DNA from: Balanoglossus misakiensis
Taxonomy: Eukaryota; Hemichordata
NCBI GenBank assembly: GCA_040954595.2
Contig: CM082579.2
Span: 11,656,001-11,720,000 of the forward strand
Length of the DNA stretch: 64,000 bases
Direction of reading: 5' to 3'
Part shown: one piece after another, positions 1-18,093 of the stretch
Position numbering within the stretch: position 1 is the stretch's first letter
How the letters are laid out: each line of letters starts with the position of its first letter
Translations under genes and position numbers: made by a program
The notes under the pieces: generated by a model
Told to the model about the DNA's origin: nothing
Databases searched by the model: none
What the model saw: only the letters and a program-made list of their open reading frames with translations

Positions 1-1733
1 ACACATTTCTAATTGGCAGGTATTCTTTATTAATATTATTGGAATTGGCTCAGAAAGAGTTAAAGTGAAAAATGCTTAGATGTAGGTTGCTGGCCTGACA
101 TTGATCATATTTGAAATTGTGAGGGTAGGCCTATACGGCGTGTTTTTAATTACAGACCCATATAGATTCGTGCTCGTTTGTACATGTATGCGTTGATTGG
201 AAAAGCTGTCAAAAAGCTGCCGTGCATGTTTGTAATTATGTAGGCTATGTATAAAAACACGATTATGTGGCTCGACAGATAGGCCTAAAGACAGAGAAAT
301 ATGAATGACGACACCTCCATTATTTGACAACTAGACTGGGCCTAACTATGAATGATCGTGGTGTACGTTCACTGTAATTTTCAAGATGACATTACAGAAC
401 GCATACGGGCGTTGTTGTCGATGATATATTGATATAAGGATTGACGGCTTGCAGCCAGAACTTGCTATTCATTGGGCGAACGAGAGCATACTAGTATATA
501 TCACATGTCAACGATGAGGGCGAAAAATACCAGGCTGAGAGAAACAGTGAGGCGTCTAATGACAAACATACAAATAAACCCAATCGGAATAAGATTGCAG
601 AGGAATCATAAATGGAATATCGAATTCGCTGGGAGGCTGCCGCAAAATATTTATGCATTATAAGATTTGATTTGTGTTCAAGTAAAATAATGTAAATGTA
701 CAGAATATAAATAAGTAAAATTTTTGTGACCAAACAATGCAAATCGGCGCAATAAAAGTAGAAATTTGACCTGAATATAAACGTATCCTCAGCTTGACCT
801 TTGACACAAACTGCAAAGTTGGTTTTTTTGGACATCTATTTATTTTGTATGGAAATCCGGTTACGACATGCGACCTGCGTCTTCCAAACTGCCACCTACC
901 TGCGTCTTTAAAAAAAACCTGCACACTGTGTGGCTTCGGATTTGGTCCAAAGATCTAACTGTTTCAAAAAAGGTGGCTGTTTAATTAACAGGCGCCAAAC
1001 GCGATTGCTGCGCGAGAGCACAATGTTCATAAATCTTCTTTTCCTGTCGCAAAATTAATGTTGATTATCACACATTTATCGTGAGCAGCCAGGTACTCCT
1101 TCGCCCTTTCTCAAAGGCAACATAATGCCGTCAAATCCGATCCCAATAATCGTTATCATACGAGGTAAAATTACCAGATTCAAGAACTAATTAATAATGG
1201 CAGTTGCTATATTTTATGGCCTTGAACTACTTGAAGTGGCAGTACCAGGTGTGCGGAATTGGACAACGTATCATGCTAGAATGTTACCCCAGTCAAGATT
1301 GACCAAAAGGAACAAACTCAAGTGTAATTTGCCAAAATGCCGAATCCAGAAATACTATCACTCGTCATTTAAGTGACTGATGTGTCATATTTGGAATTAC
1401 AAAGTCTCTATACATACCACTGAATTTCGTAAATTATTCTGCGAAATTCAGAGTTAATGCCTGCCTCAATTTTGTTTTAAAGCTAATAAGCTGTCCCAGT
1501 GTCTAATTTTACAGTCCTCATATGAGTTGTAAACTCTACCGCATCTCGGGAGTTTTGTTTATTCATCACAAAACTTGGCAAACAATGACTCATGAAAAAC
1601 ATACATACACATTGTGAAAACAATTCCAACATTTAAAAAGGGCAAGTATACACATAGAACATCAATCAACTCATATCGTTTAAAAGTTGAATGTTTGTGC
1701 CTGTTCGAACTGCAAGCTGGAACCTTAAAAAGT
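1..1733. other. AT-rich flank without a recognisable gene
   Basis: Only short open frames (under about 115 codons) occur on either strand. None has a domain signature, a codon pattern or a convincing splice context. An upstream exon of the ROCO gene at 8328-14291 could lie here, but I cannot identify one. Confidence 0.6.
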
Positions 1734-1833
1734 NNNNNNNNNNNNNNNNNNNNNNNNNNNNNNNNNNNNNNNNNNNNNNNNNNNNNNNNNNNNNNNNNNN
1801 NNNNNNNNNNNNNNNNNNNNNNNNNNNNNNNNN
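1734..1833. other. Assembly gap of 100 N
   Basis: Exactly 100 undetermined bases, the usual placeholder for a scaffold gap of unknown size. It sits immediately before the CT-rich tandem array, so the array may be longer than shown and its copy number here is a minimum. Confidence 0.97.
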
Positions 1834-1950
1834 CAGAATATAGTGATAACGTTTAGTCCGTACCAAATCGAGTTTCCTCATAATTTGCCAATTTTGCTAG
1901 AACTATACTGCTATCTTTACAATCTAAACATCAAGTACTACCATACAATT

Positions 1951-2018
<68 letters not shown>

Positions 2019-2019
2019 A

Positions 2020-7937
<5,918 letters not shown>

Positions 7938-8327
7938 ATGCCAATCGTTTATCGTTTGACGAAATTATTATTATTATTGTTAAATTAGTATAATTTCGTT
8001 AAACATTCACATATGTTATTCTTTATTCAGAATTAGAGGTATTACTCTAGCCTTTGGAGAATTGTGGATGAGTATATCGATTTTAAACAACAAGTAAAGA
8101 CAAGCAGACAGGCGGACAGATATAGATGGCAAATGAATTTAATATGGTCTACTTCACAGAGAGATAGCGGCATTATTGTCAAATTTTCTGCCTACAATGC
8201 GAAAAAAATGTAGTCAAATCATATAGAAACCAAGGAATGAAAACACGTAATGAAATAACCAGTATCCAAAAGAGTAGAGTTTATATTGACATCCAATAAT
8301 GTTGGTAATGTATATTGTTATTTTAAG

Positions 8328-10763
8328 CGTCGTGAAGTCCTCGGTAAGTTGCAGAAGGCATCGGAAAATCCGGATACACTGAAAAAGATATATCGAGGGC
8401 GTATTATGTTGGTTGGTGCGTTTGGTGCAGGGAAGACATCTACTAAACGTAGTCTATTCAACGAGCCTTATGAAGAAAAACATCAAAGTACGGATGGTGC
8501 CGATATCTACAATATAGACATCACTGAATGGATAATTAAAGGTATTTTATATTTTCAATTGTAATTTCTATTTTCAAAAGATTTGATTTGATTTTACACT
8601 TCTAACACTTGACAAAGTCGAATGAACCGACTTTTCTGTGACGTTTTTTGGCTGACTAGTTTTTTTGTATCGCTTCAAGATCAATGGATGTTACAGTATA
8701 GGCAAAGTGGAAACTGACGTGTATAAGTTTCCCACTGTAGATATTGTATATAGTATTCAACAGATTTAGAAATAACTGGACATTTGCTGGGATCTGTCTG
8801 ATAAGTATCGGTGGTTTTAAGAGTAATACGTGTTTGAGATTGTGATCATTGGCATATCTTAGACATCGCTGACGACGCATATGCACTGAAAGTTGACGAA
8901 ATTTACGATCACTAAATTAATATAAAATTTTCAACTAACGCGAGAATGTGGGATGGCCCCTATACTCTTTCTGTTTTTCAAAGAAATAAAAACAATTTCG
9001 ACATGGATTTAGTAACATTTATTTTGTACCATTCATGTTTAGCGCGCAAGATTTTTGCGACTCAACTTGTTTCAATAGACTACCATCTGGTTTAGCTGAC
9101 TGTTTGTTTTCCCTTTAAGTTAACCACAGATAGATCTGAGCAACCGTGCACACGATACACATTGCACAAATGGCCAGAACTTGTTTAGGCTATGTTATAC
9201 CATGTTCACACAGGGTAAAATTTGAGACACTATTTGCCTATGGTAAAAACAGAGCATTACTCCTTTGAGTCGCGTTGTATCCACACACAGAAAATGTGCA
9301 TAGGCGCTGAGGCTCGGCCCATAGACAATGGGTTGCGGAGAGGTGTTATATCCTTACACCGACTCAGGTCTGGCAGGCAAAGCCGTCTCAAAGCTCAGTC
9401 GTTTCAGAATATACACTGTCCACATGTTTTTTAAAGATGGTATCCGATCTGTGACGCTTCAGAACAGTCTTAATGGTATGCGTGTGTGACCCCATATTAA
9501 CTCTTAACGATAATATCTAATAATGATTATTTACCATGCGAGGCGCTCATCCTTTTGCGATCGCGCCATGAAAGTTTTCTTTTTATCTTTTAGAATCTTT
9601 TTTTTTCTTTAAATAATTCTGATTAGAATATGCCGACAAATACCAAGGTGAACGATCTGTCGAAGAAACCAAAAAGATTCTTGGAGACGTTCTCATCGTT
9701 GGAATCAAGAAAAGTTCTAACCCACGGAAACGATCATCTTCAACGGACCTAGCTAAAGTACGTGCCTTAATTGACGAATTAAAGCTGAAAGGCGAACAAA
9801 CGAATGATGTTCGGGAACGGTTACTGCAGCGTTTGGAACAAGCTAGCGATGGTGATAAGCCCGACATGCACTTCAGTTTGTGGGATTACGCGGGACAGAA
9901 TGTATATTACATAACTCATCAGGTTTGTGTACACTTTTCCGTGTATCATTTCCAACCTGTTCAATGGAATGCATATTGTTACCTATTCCCATAGACTTTA
10001 TTTCTACTGCTTAATTGTAACCAGCTGTAACGATAATTATATAATGACACGGGTCTCTTGTTAATCAGATCACGTCTATGCCCCCTTAAAAGCCCATTCT
10101 TCGTTTACTATTGAGGTTAGTTCTAAACCTTTGATGTAAACAGAAGAAAATGTTAAACATTGAATAAGTTCTCTCTCTCTCCCTCCCCCTCTCTCAGGTG
10201 TTCCTTGCCTCCAGAGTCATTTATATTCTCGTCACCGACCTTACAAAGTCTCTTGACGACTTCATGGCAACCGAAATAGACGATGGGTGGACTGTCAAGG
10301 GTACGTACAACGGAAGCTTATGATTCCAAACACATATGGCACACCAGAACCGATTCAACTCGAAGTTCAATATAAAGACTCTGCTTCTTACTATGCTGTC
10401 AGTTTCCCTCCGCGACAAGATTGAATATGGCCAACCGGGGCCTATTTTATTATGAATCGTACATGTTCAGAGCCATAACTCGGATAATGGGAGTGGGGGG
10501 GGGGGGGTCTCGTGGATGTTTCATATCGTCAACACAAGCGCAGCGGGCTATTCCATTGCATACACACCTGCCCACACACACACCTTCTGAGGCAGTTATG
10601 TGCGATTTCCTTCGTAGAATTCCTGGAGTTCTGGATGAATTCCATACATACCCATGCCAAGCCTGGATCTGAAATCCATTTCCAAACTCAAGATGGGAGT
10701 GGGAATTTTGCTCCAGCACCACCCGTAATCATTTTGGGAACAAAGAAAGACTTACTACTACAG
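8328..10763 (+). CDS. Roc (Ras-of-complex) GTPase domain, four exons
   Basis: Part of the ROCO gene. The P-loop (G1) GAFGAGKT is at residues 30-37, followed by the family-typical stretch STDGADI...DITEW (54-68, switch I region). Exon 2 carries a lysine/serine-rich insert and a charged, probably helical segment, then the G3 motif DYAGQ at 158-162. Exon 3 encodes the hydrophobic strand VIYILVTDL. Exon 4 ends in the G4 motif TKKD at 246-249. GTP binding therefore looks intact. Intron 1 (8542-9626, 1085 bp) holds nothing recognisable; introns 2-4 are 275, 317 and 217 bp. The intron 2 acceptor (10170-10197) is itself a CT-rich tract, and intron 3 contains a 13-base G run near 10495-10507. Confidence 0.87.
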
Positions 10764-13700
10764 GTAAGATATAACACATGTCTGGAAATAGCTGATTGAA
10801 TGTACTAGTGCTACTCAAAACGATTGTTGTTTCATAAATGTCATTTTAAGTTTGAGTATACACATGAAAGATTAGTGTTAATCGAAGGTTGAGGGCATGT
10901 ACGGCTCGTTGCTGTTTTGCTGTTCCAGAAAACTGTAACGATATTTGGATAGTATCATGATTTTTTTCCTCCTGTTTCAGACGGGCAGTCCACCTGATAG
11001 TGAGGAGAGAGACCTGGAAGGAGAGGCCACGAAGCGTCTTCAAGAAATCAGAGAGTATCTGAGGAAAAATGCTACCAAGGCAGTTAATGAGCATCTCGTG
11101 AGGATGATTGCCATTGACAACAAGTCCAGGACATCGGAGAACACCACCCTCGATCCAAACGTTGAAGCACTTCGACAAATGGTACAGCACTTTGCAATGG
11201 AGTATTTTTTCCTCGGAGAAGTTCCAGCGAAATGGGTACGCCTGGAACTTTCATTGCGACAGCTTGAAAAGGAGAAGATTTCCCTCGACGAAGTGAAAAA
11301 GGAGGGAAAGAAGTTTGAAATGGAAGAAGATGAAATAGGCAAGGCTTTGGCGTTCTATCACGACGTTGGGGAAATACTACACTTCAAGTCAATACCAGAA
11401 CTCGCGGACACTGTCATCTTGAATGTTGGGTGGTTGGTTAATTTGTTCAAGATAATAATCACCCAGTCTATCGCTTACAGACAAGACTTGAGAGTCCCTC
11501 CGCAAATATGTGGTCTGATTGATGAGTTACATACGGAAGGTCGACTGCATGACAAATTGGTGGATTATCTACTGAAACGTCATGACCGTTCCCAAGACAA
11601 GACGATCCTTCTGGCAACATTAGAAGAGTATGACATCATTTGCAAGATCCCAGACACCCATGGCAAGAGTTTATATTACCTACCGAGCCTACTCAAGAAA
11701 GACGCGAAAGGAAAGAATGGGGCCATCTGTCCAGCAGACGCCAAATCGTGCTGTCCAATTTATTTCCATTTCAAAGGTAATTTCTTACCTGAAGGGCTTT
11801 TCTACCGACTTGTTGTCCGATGCCTGAAGCAGTGGCCGAACCAGCGGATGGTTTTACGCAAGAACCGAGCTCGTATATTCATCGAGAGAGAGAATTTCCA
11901 TGTCATTCTGTGTAAAACGGGGTCTGATATCGAGCTGAAGGCCGCCGTTTTCACCGATTCCAAGCCCACGCCACAACTACAGTCGCAGCATGTCAGTAAT
12001 GTGAGAATTGCAGTCGAAGATGAGCTGAAGCAGCTTATTCGTGCGTACACACCAATCTTGAAATACGAGATCAGCGTCAAGTGTGAATGTCCCCAGCATA
12101 CAACCGGGGAACTGCTTCCAGGGTCTGAAGACACAGATGACCGATGCGTTGCAATCAATGAAGAGGGGGACCCACCAACAGCCACTTGTGAGAGGAGTGC
12201 TAAGCAGGTGTCGTGCACATATCTGGATTTGTGGTACCGCACAAGTGAGTGATTAGTTGGATTATTTACGGCCAGACTGACTTACAAAATTATCATATAA
12301 AGATGTACTTTAATCGACGTTACCCAGTTTGTCATGCTATAAACATTTGGATGAAACTCTGTACGTCTCGTCGTCCACAGCTTTTGGAAGAAAGTCATGG
12401 CCAGAAATAACCCTTTATTCATTTGCCTGCATAGTCTAACGTCATTGTCACTTGAATTTCTACATTGTGTAGGTCAAGTTAGAGAAGAATCAGTGGTCGG
12501 AAGGGAAACTCCCACAGTACACCCACCGCGTACAAGCTCTGGATCCAATGGAAGGTACACTCATTGCTTTCATTTGTAAAGTGTTTCATTTAGAAGGGCG
12601 TTTTAATTGTATACAATATTCGTTTTATTATATGAATACACAATAGGTATAAACCATTATCGATATATATAGTGGTATAATTAATTACTGGATGACGTAT
12701 AATGAATACTTATCCAAATTTAACGATGGTCATGCCCAGTTGTCCTATAAATTGTCTGGCCGCTCAGCGAAGATTGTGTGGTTTCGCTAACTATATATTT
12801 TTATGTAGAATGTTTGAACTATGCGTGTTTACATGTATTGGATTGAGATGAGTTTCTTTGGGTCTGTCGCGCCCACATTTGTAACATCTGAGATGGTACA
12901 AGTTATCCATTCCTTTTGACTAAAACACTGATTGTGTGTTTTGTGCATGATTGTTGGGGGAAGGTGTTGTCGTCGGAATTGTGTGTTGGAGCCCAGCGAC
13001 TTCCCATATTGTAAAACTGCATCTGTGTGTATATGTCTTTGTTCGCAGTGGAGGCAGTGTTGTTGTTGTTGGAGATCGGTGGGACTCTCAGACAGATAGC
13101 ATATCAACTGTCCACCGACTTATTTACGGTCTTGCTGCTGAAACTGGTCGACAGGTACGTGCGACGGCTCTGAAGGCAAGTAAAGAAGATGAGGAGAATG
13201 CAAAGTCAAAGAAGATTAAACTTATGCTGCCAACACCTGTTGATGACCTTGATGGTATATCTGAAGCCACGCCCCTCGAGAACTGGCTGACTACATATCA
13301 CTCAATCCACTATCCATCTTTGAAGGCGATCCAAGATGTCGGTGTTGTGATAGGTCATCTCTCATTCACATCAAAGGCTGCCCTGAATATACGGAACGAG
13401 TACTTCCCGCGCAAGAAGGTTATCCTTTTCAACCACGTTCGCCCAGAAGACACCGAGTTTCATAGTGACGACTCCACGCCCACCCGAATCCAGCAAGAGG
13501 AGAAAAGGTTAATCAAGGAAGCTAGAAGCGCAGATGTCGTTTTCTCTGTTGGACCACGTGCCTATGGTCACTTTGAAAACAAATACAGCATGAGGGCATC
13601 GGTTAGGCATGAGCTATTCCTACCCACACCAGATGAAGATTTCTTCCACATTGAAATGAAGAAACCGTTGAAAGATTGCGGAATGCAGATTCTCACTTAT

Positions 13701-14291
13701 GGAAGAGTTGAGAGTATCTCAAGCTTAGCGGGATATGACCTTGCAGCTCGGGGCCTGAGTAAATGTGTAACCTCTGTCAAAAGGTGGAGAGGTAGTCTTG
13801 ATCCCCCTGTCTGGCGAATCACTGGTATCCACCAAGAGCAAGTGGAAGCTGCACGTAGATATATTCGACAGCATATAAAAACTGGAGACCTACAATATGA
13901 AGTGTACCAACGTGGATCAAAGGATCAACTGAAAGATAATATACAGCAGAGTCACATATGTCTCCTGCCTTCACGGAGAGAGCCGTTTGGTATTGTGGGT
14001 TTGGAAGCCATTGCAGCAGGGATACCAGTCCTGATAAACAGAAACTCGGGGCTGGCGAAGTTTCTGTACGAGATCCTCCCAAGGGAAATGGTCGATGCAG
14101 TGACCGTAGATGTTGGCATCACTGACGTAGAGAAGGAGAGAGATATCGATCGTTGGTATGAAAGCATCGCACCTGTGTTTGGGGAGTACGACAATGCTTG
14201 TCAGAGGGCACAACGCATGAAAAAAATGCTCCGTGGCTGCGAGAAGATTGGCGAGACACATGAAGTGTTCAAGAAAGAGTGCCGTGTGTAA
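8328..14291 (+). CDS. ROCO GTPase fused to GT4-type glycosyltransferase (5' partial, 7 exons)
   Basis: Seven exons join without a frame break: 8328-8541, 9627-9922, 10198-10300, 10618-10763, 10981-12244, 12473-12554 and 13049-14291 (stop TAA). All six introns are GT-AG and junction phases match (1, 0, 1, 0, 1, 2). They total 3348 nt, or 1115 codons plus stop. Order of parts (residues from the first visible codon): Roc GTPase ~20-255, COR ~256-660, linker ~675-701, GT-B glycosyltransferase ~702-1115. No ATG begins the first exon. It opens after an acceptor TTATTTTAAG at 8318-8327 in phase 0, so the N-terminus (often LRR, ankyrin, death or TIR domains in this family) is missing and probably lies upstream of the CT array. 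Known of the family: ROCO proteins are large intracellular GTPases in signalling and innate-immune-like roles. The fused glycosyltransferase suggests an effector that modifies a target or ligand; that role is inference. No frameshift or key-residue loss was seen. Confidence 0.87.
10981..12244 (+). CDS. COR domain exon of the ROCO gene
   Basis: A single 1264-bp exon (phase 0 start, phase 1 end) following the Roc exons. It encodes ~421 residues typical of the C-terminal-of-Roc dimerisation region: the N-terminal part has LGEVPAKWVRLE, DEIGKALAFYHDVGEILHF and ILNVGWLVNLFK. These match the winged-helix-like COR core with its conserved 'P..W' and 'L...G.. h' pattern. The C-terminal half has LPEGLFYRLVVRCLKQWP, the usual COR-B start. 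A cysteine-containing tail (CECPQH, then two further cysteines) precedes LDLWYR. The start follows a strong acceptor (pyrimidine tract plus TTTCAG at 10975-10980); the donor is ACAA|GTGAGT. The domain is inferred to couple nucleotide state of Roc to the neighbouring glycosyltransferase through dimerisation. Confidence 0.85.
13049..14291 (+). CDS. GT-B fold glycosyltransferase (group 1 / GT4-like) exon
   Basis: The last exon encodes about 414 residues. The N-terminal Rossmann half begins SVVVVGDRWD...ISTVHRLIYGLAAE, the usual 'GG.S.....L...La' region of GT4 enzymes, and continues with VVIGHLSFTSKAAL and VILFNHVRPEDTE. The C-terminal nucleotide-sugar half carries ILTYGRVE and the signature EPFGIVGLEAIAAGIPVL. 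Its two glutamates (residues 1013 and 1021) form the EX7E motif of retaining GT4 transferases. Both halves are present, so the domain may be active; donor and acceptor sugars cannot be told. The 82-bp exon at 12473-12554 supplies a Ser/Pro/Thr-rich linker. Similar GT1-family domains are known as C-terminal parts of some invertebrate NLR-type proteins (corals), which supports a sensor-effector reading by analogy. Confidence 0.85.
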
Positions 14292-14369
14292 ACACCAAAT
14301 GAGTCTGCCAGGTGTGCATTGTAACATCAGCACACTTACAGCTGTCCTTAGCGGATTTCTGCCACGTTT

Positions 14370-14375
14370 AATAAA
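14370..14375 (+). terminator. AATAAA poly(A) signal of the ROCO-glycosyltransferase gene
   Basis: A canonical AATAAA lies 79 bp after the stop codon, which supports 14291 as the true end of the gene and suggests a short 3' UTR. Confidence 0.7.
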
Positions 14376-14789
14376 TGGGAGTCCATAATATAAGGTAATG
14401 TTAGGTCACACTGAAAGGTTTGACGAGTTTTCTTACGGACGGAGCTGTTTAGACACAAAGAAGTTATGAAATATTCAAACTCGTACTATATTGAGTTGTC
14501 GATCGTCTTACCCACAATGCAATTATTACAGTATGATTTGACCCCCTAGTAAAGAGTAAAAACCTAAGGTAGCGAGAATTAAGAAACGTTATGAAATTAA
14601 GCAAAGTAGAGATGTAAGTAAACTTTTAGGCATAGTTAATCACTTTCAAATAGAGAATAGTTTGTTACCATGCTTTCGAATATTGTACTCGAGTGATATT
14701 TTTTGAAATATGAGAAAAAGTCTTGGACTTTGAAGTGCCAAATGTGGGATATTACTTCAAATTTACTTGGGTTTAACAAAATGTATTCA
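14376..14789. other. AT-rich intergenic DNA, nothing recognised
   Basis: No open frame of note and no repeat family that I recognise between the poly(A) signal and the diverged repeats that follow. Confidence 0.5.
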
Positions 14790-15690
14790 GCATATTCTGT
14801 TTTGGTTTTTTTCCTGTTTAGAATGTAGCATTTCCTTCACATTTTCATGTACTTCAAAAACCGTTTACCCATTTTCGTCAGGGATTTGTCTAGTGAAATA
14901 TACATATGCTTACAGTAAGAATAAGGCTATATTAATGATCTAAATATGCATAGAGTTTTGGATTGCATTCTTATACGGAATGTAAAAATTTCACCATTTT
15001 CATCATAATGTCATATAGTGAGAAACGTTATTAACTGTCGTGATTTTAGCTACTGGATATAGTATGTTTGGCACGTAAAATATAAATTTTGCTTACAGAA
15101 AGAATTTGTCTTTTTAGAAATTTGTTTAAATAATTACAATATGCAACTGTAGGTTATATATGTCGAATGACAAATGATATAAGAGGTATACTGTTTTGGA
15201 TTGTTTTGTTACTCAGAATGTAGCAATTTCACCAAAAATTTATTTTGTAGAAAATCGTTCACCAACTTTTGCGATATTTCCTTATGGACGTAGTAATTTG
15301 TTCAAGTAAAAGATACATTTGGCTTCCAGTATCATAAAATCTTTGAAATAATCTGTCTAAATGACCATGATATGCAAATATTGATTATTTTTGTCAAAAC
15401 ACTATTTACGAAGTATATTGTTTTGGGTTGTTTCTTTTTCGGAATATAACGAATTCGCCATTTAACTATAATATCATGGCGTTGAAATAACGTACATTCT
15501 TTCGCGATCTTTCATTATATAGTATATTTGTCGGGTGAAATATACATTTTGCTTACAGTAAGAATGTGACTTTGTAAAAATTTGTCTAAATAATCTCAAT
15601 ATGCAGCGGTAGATTACATATGTCCGATGACAGACATAAACTTACTACCAAAAGAGATTTATTTCTTGTATTCCGGAATGCATTTTGAAT
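14790..15690 (+). repeat. Diverged tandem repeats of ~230 bp
   Basis: A module with GTTTTGG(A/G)TTG...GGAATGTA(G/A)..ATTTCACCA recurs near 14800, 14955, 15194 and 15421. A second module with TTTGCTTACAGTAAGAAT...TTGTCTAAATAAT..CAATATGCA recurs near 14905, 15089 and 15559 (a more diverged copy near 15330). Spacing is about 150-240 bp. The copies differ by many substitutions, so this is an old, decaying tandem duplication. No coding potential. Confidence 0.6.
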
Positions 15691-16302
15691 TTGGGTCAAT
15701 GCTTGTAAAACCAAATTTTATTAAACTGGTTAATAACTTAATTTTTTAAAAGTTAAAATACAACATAGTAATTTCCTGTTAATACTTACGTACCATCAAA
15801 CTCTCTGCATTTAACGAATATTTGCATACTTTAAGAGATCACTCTTTATTTGAATTTGACATTTTTTTAGTTAAAGTTTATGACTGAATAAGGTGGTGGG
15901 ACTACCTTATCTTGGCCAAACGCAGTGTTTTCGATATATACAAGTACAGTGTAAACATGGTTCATGCATCTACTAATCATTTGAAGGAAAAACATATTAG
16001 GTTATGATGTATATCTATTTGTCATGATCATCCACAAGTATCATCATTTTTTAGACAGAGTATAATGGGTGATTTGACGGCCTATGAATGCGTGGGAAAT
16101 GCAAATCTTTAGAAAGAAATGTCCTCTGCGGTACATCTCTCTGTTTAGATGTTTAGAGTCACACAATGCGTACAAATATTTTTAGTTTTTGATTTATTGG
16201 TGACTTTGGGTTATCGCCGCTGACTAAATAATCGTTAACTTTTTAATAGTTTCCAAGTTCTCTTATAAAGGCTTCTGAGTTATCTGCTTTTTTTGTTTTG
16301 TT
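15691..16302. other. AT-rich intergenic DNA, nothing recognised
   Basis: I see no coding frame, RNA gene or repeat structure in this stretch. Confidence 0.5.
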
Positions 16303-16328
16303 TGTGTGTGTGTGTGTGTGTGTGTGTG
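16303..16328. repeat. (TG)13 microsatellite
   Basis: Pure TG dinucleotide run, preceded by a T/G-rich stretch. Confidence 0.95.
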
Positions 16329-16445
16329 AAAAGTATTTTTGTTTAGATATCCAATGTGATTTTTAAGAATACAGCTAGCCATTATAATTAACAATTTGAA
16401 ATAAATTTGCAAAATCATAACTTAGTGTAATTTGTTTAACTTCAG

Positions 16446-16538
16446 CGAGTGAATGAATGAATGAATGAATGAATGAATGAATGAATGAATGATCGAATGA
16501 ATGAATGAATGAATGAATGATCGAATGAATGAATGATT
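16446..16538. repeat. (GAAT)n tetranucleotide microsatellite
   Basis: About 22 repeats of GAAT with two GATC interruptions near 16491 and 16519. The minus-strand frame reading (FIHS)n is a product of this run and not a protein. Confidence 0.95.
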
Positions 16539-17956
16539 GGTGGCAAGTTATTACTAGACAAATGACATTTGTAGCACAAATGTTTATCTTTACTTTTATC
16601 CAGGTAGTTTATTTTACTAATCATCCGATCAGTGTGACACCATTTCGAATTCCGTGGACATCAGACATCAAAGATATTATACACAAGTGTTCAAGTCGTC
16701 TTGTCATTTTTCAACTTGTGCAATTCAAAAAGCATGCAAATTTTACCTTTTCACTCTACATGTTCTTTGGGTTGTCAACTCATTTGCTTTAAAGCCTCTA
16801 GAGCAGCCACTTTTTGCATTATTTTCATTATTTTATTTTTCAACTTATATTGGTCCATCTCCATAAGCTTACTGATAGGTATACATAAACACCTTATCGA
16901 TGCCTGATTGTGACTGTATGTTGCAAGTTTAACACGCTGTGTATTAAACAGGTGCCACGCCGATTTAATCAGTCTCCATACAAACAGTACGCATCTATCG
17001 TGGAATGCGTCGCCAAGAGATGACAAACTGATGCAAATGCAAGTAATACGGCTTAACTGTGAGGATTTTAGAGGATAGGGAATATATTTAAAAATTTTAC
17101 TGTGGAAAAATATGTTAAATATGGCAGCTATCGGGGCTTTAATAGTGCAGTAGGTCAACATAGTTGAATACGAATAGAATATCACAAAGTAATTACACAA
17201 CAAAACATATTCCCTTAATAAGTGTCCATATTTCATGTCTACTCCCCATAAATACAATGTCACAGAAACTACACAAGTCACCCCCCCCCCCCCAGTTGTG
17301 AAAAATGCAAACCAAACGGCCCGATTCCTCCATCGTCGTAAAATATACATGACCGCTTTACGGCAACAGATCTAGATGACTCTGACTCGCGAGAATGGAT
17401 TTCTCTAACAAATAAAGATTGCCGTCTCTTTGCAATGCCATCTCTTCTAATCCGTGGCACATTTCGGCCAACCAATAAACCGATTTGCATCTTCAAAAAC
17501 GAAAATTGAAAAGGGCTAAAATCCCCCGCTAAATGTCAATTCTCAAATTGTTTCTTCATCTTAATTATTAAAGTTTAGGCCTATTTCTAATTACAAATCC
17601 TTCGTCTGAGATTGACAAATTGGAAATTGGTATAACCGGCTGTGAGGATGGCACTTTGCGGCCATTCACATTTTCCTCCGACGAACGTCATTTCCAACAA
17701 TGTACTATTTCCGTTTTCCCAATTTTCAATTTACCAAAAATCTAGTTATTCTAATGAAAGGGGGAGCTGATAATATCAATATTTTGCCTAGGAATGAATG
17801 AAATTGTGACACTTGTTTTCGGGGGCAACTTCTTACCATGGATCAGACAATCATATTTTGAGAGAGGGCCGAGGAGATGGGAGGGTGAACATGCATTCCA
17901 TTGAGACCTAACCCCTACTTTAACCTAAACCGTTACCCTACCCTCGTCCGTATTTA
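16539..17956. other. Intergenic DNA without a supported gene
   Basis: Contains a 13-base C run at 17281-17293. The longest minus-strand frame (16775-17350, 191 codons) runs through the complement of the C run and has no domain-like pattern or splice context, so I do not call it a gene. Nothing else recognised. Confidence 0.5.
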
Positions 17957-18035
17957 GGGCCCAAGCGCATGCAGCGCTTGGGCCCTATTGTTATTATCCT
18001 GGTTTTTAGGGCCCAAGCCCAGCAGGCTTGGGCCC
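17957..18035. repeat. Twin GGGCCCAAGC hairpins at the left edge of a repeat element
   Basis: Two palindromes in a row. At 17957-17985, 11-bp arms (GGGCCCAAGCG / CGCTTGGGCCC) enclose a 7-base loop. At 18009-18035, 11-bp arms (GGGCCCAAGCC / GGCTTGGGCCC) enclose a 5-base loop. The same GCTTGGGCCC word recurs at the right ends of both element copies (19453-19462 and near 21025-21034), so it behaves like a terminal inverted motif. Confidence 0.8.
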
Positions 18036-18061
18036 TATTGGTATTACTGGGGTTTTTCTTC

Positions 18062-18093
<32 letters not shown>

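Noticed and set aside
8286-8327. Translation start of the ROCO gene at 8286
   Set aside because: That codon is TTG, not ATG, and the residues before 8328 lack family similarity. An acceptor at 8327 in phase 0 fits better, so the gene is 5' partial.
11802-12242. 146-codon minus-strand frame opposite the COR exon
   Set aside because: Antisense shadow of a well-supported coding exon.
16775-17350. 191-codon minus-strand open frame
   Set aside because: It passes through a homopolymer (GGGG from the C run), shows no domain pattern and has no splice or poly(A) context.
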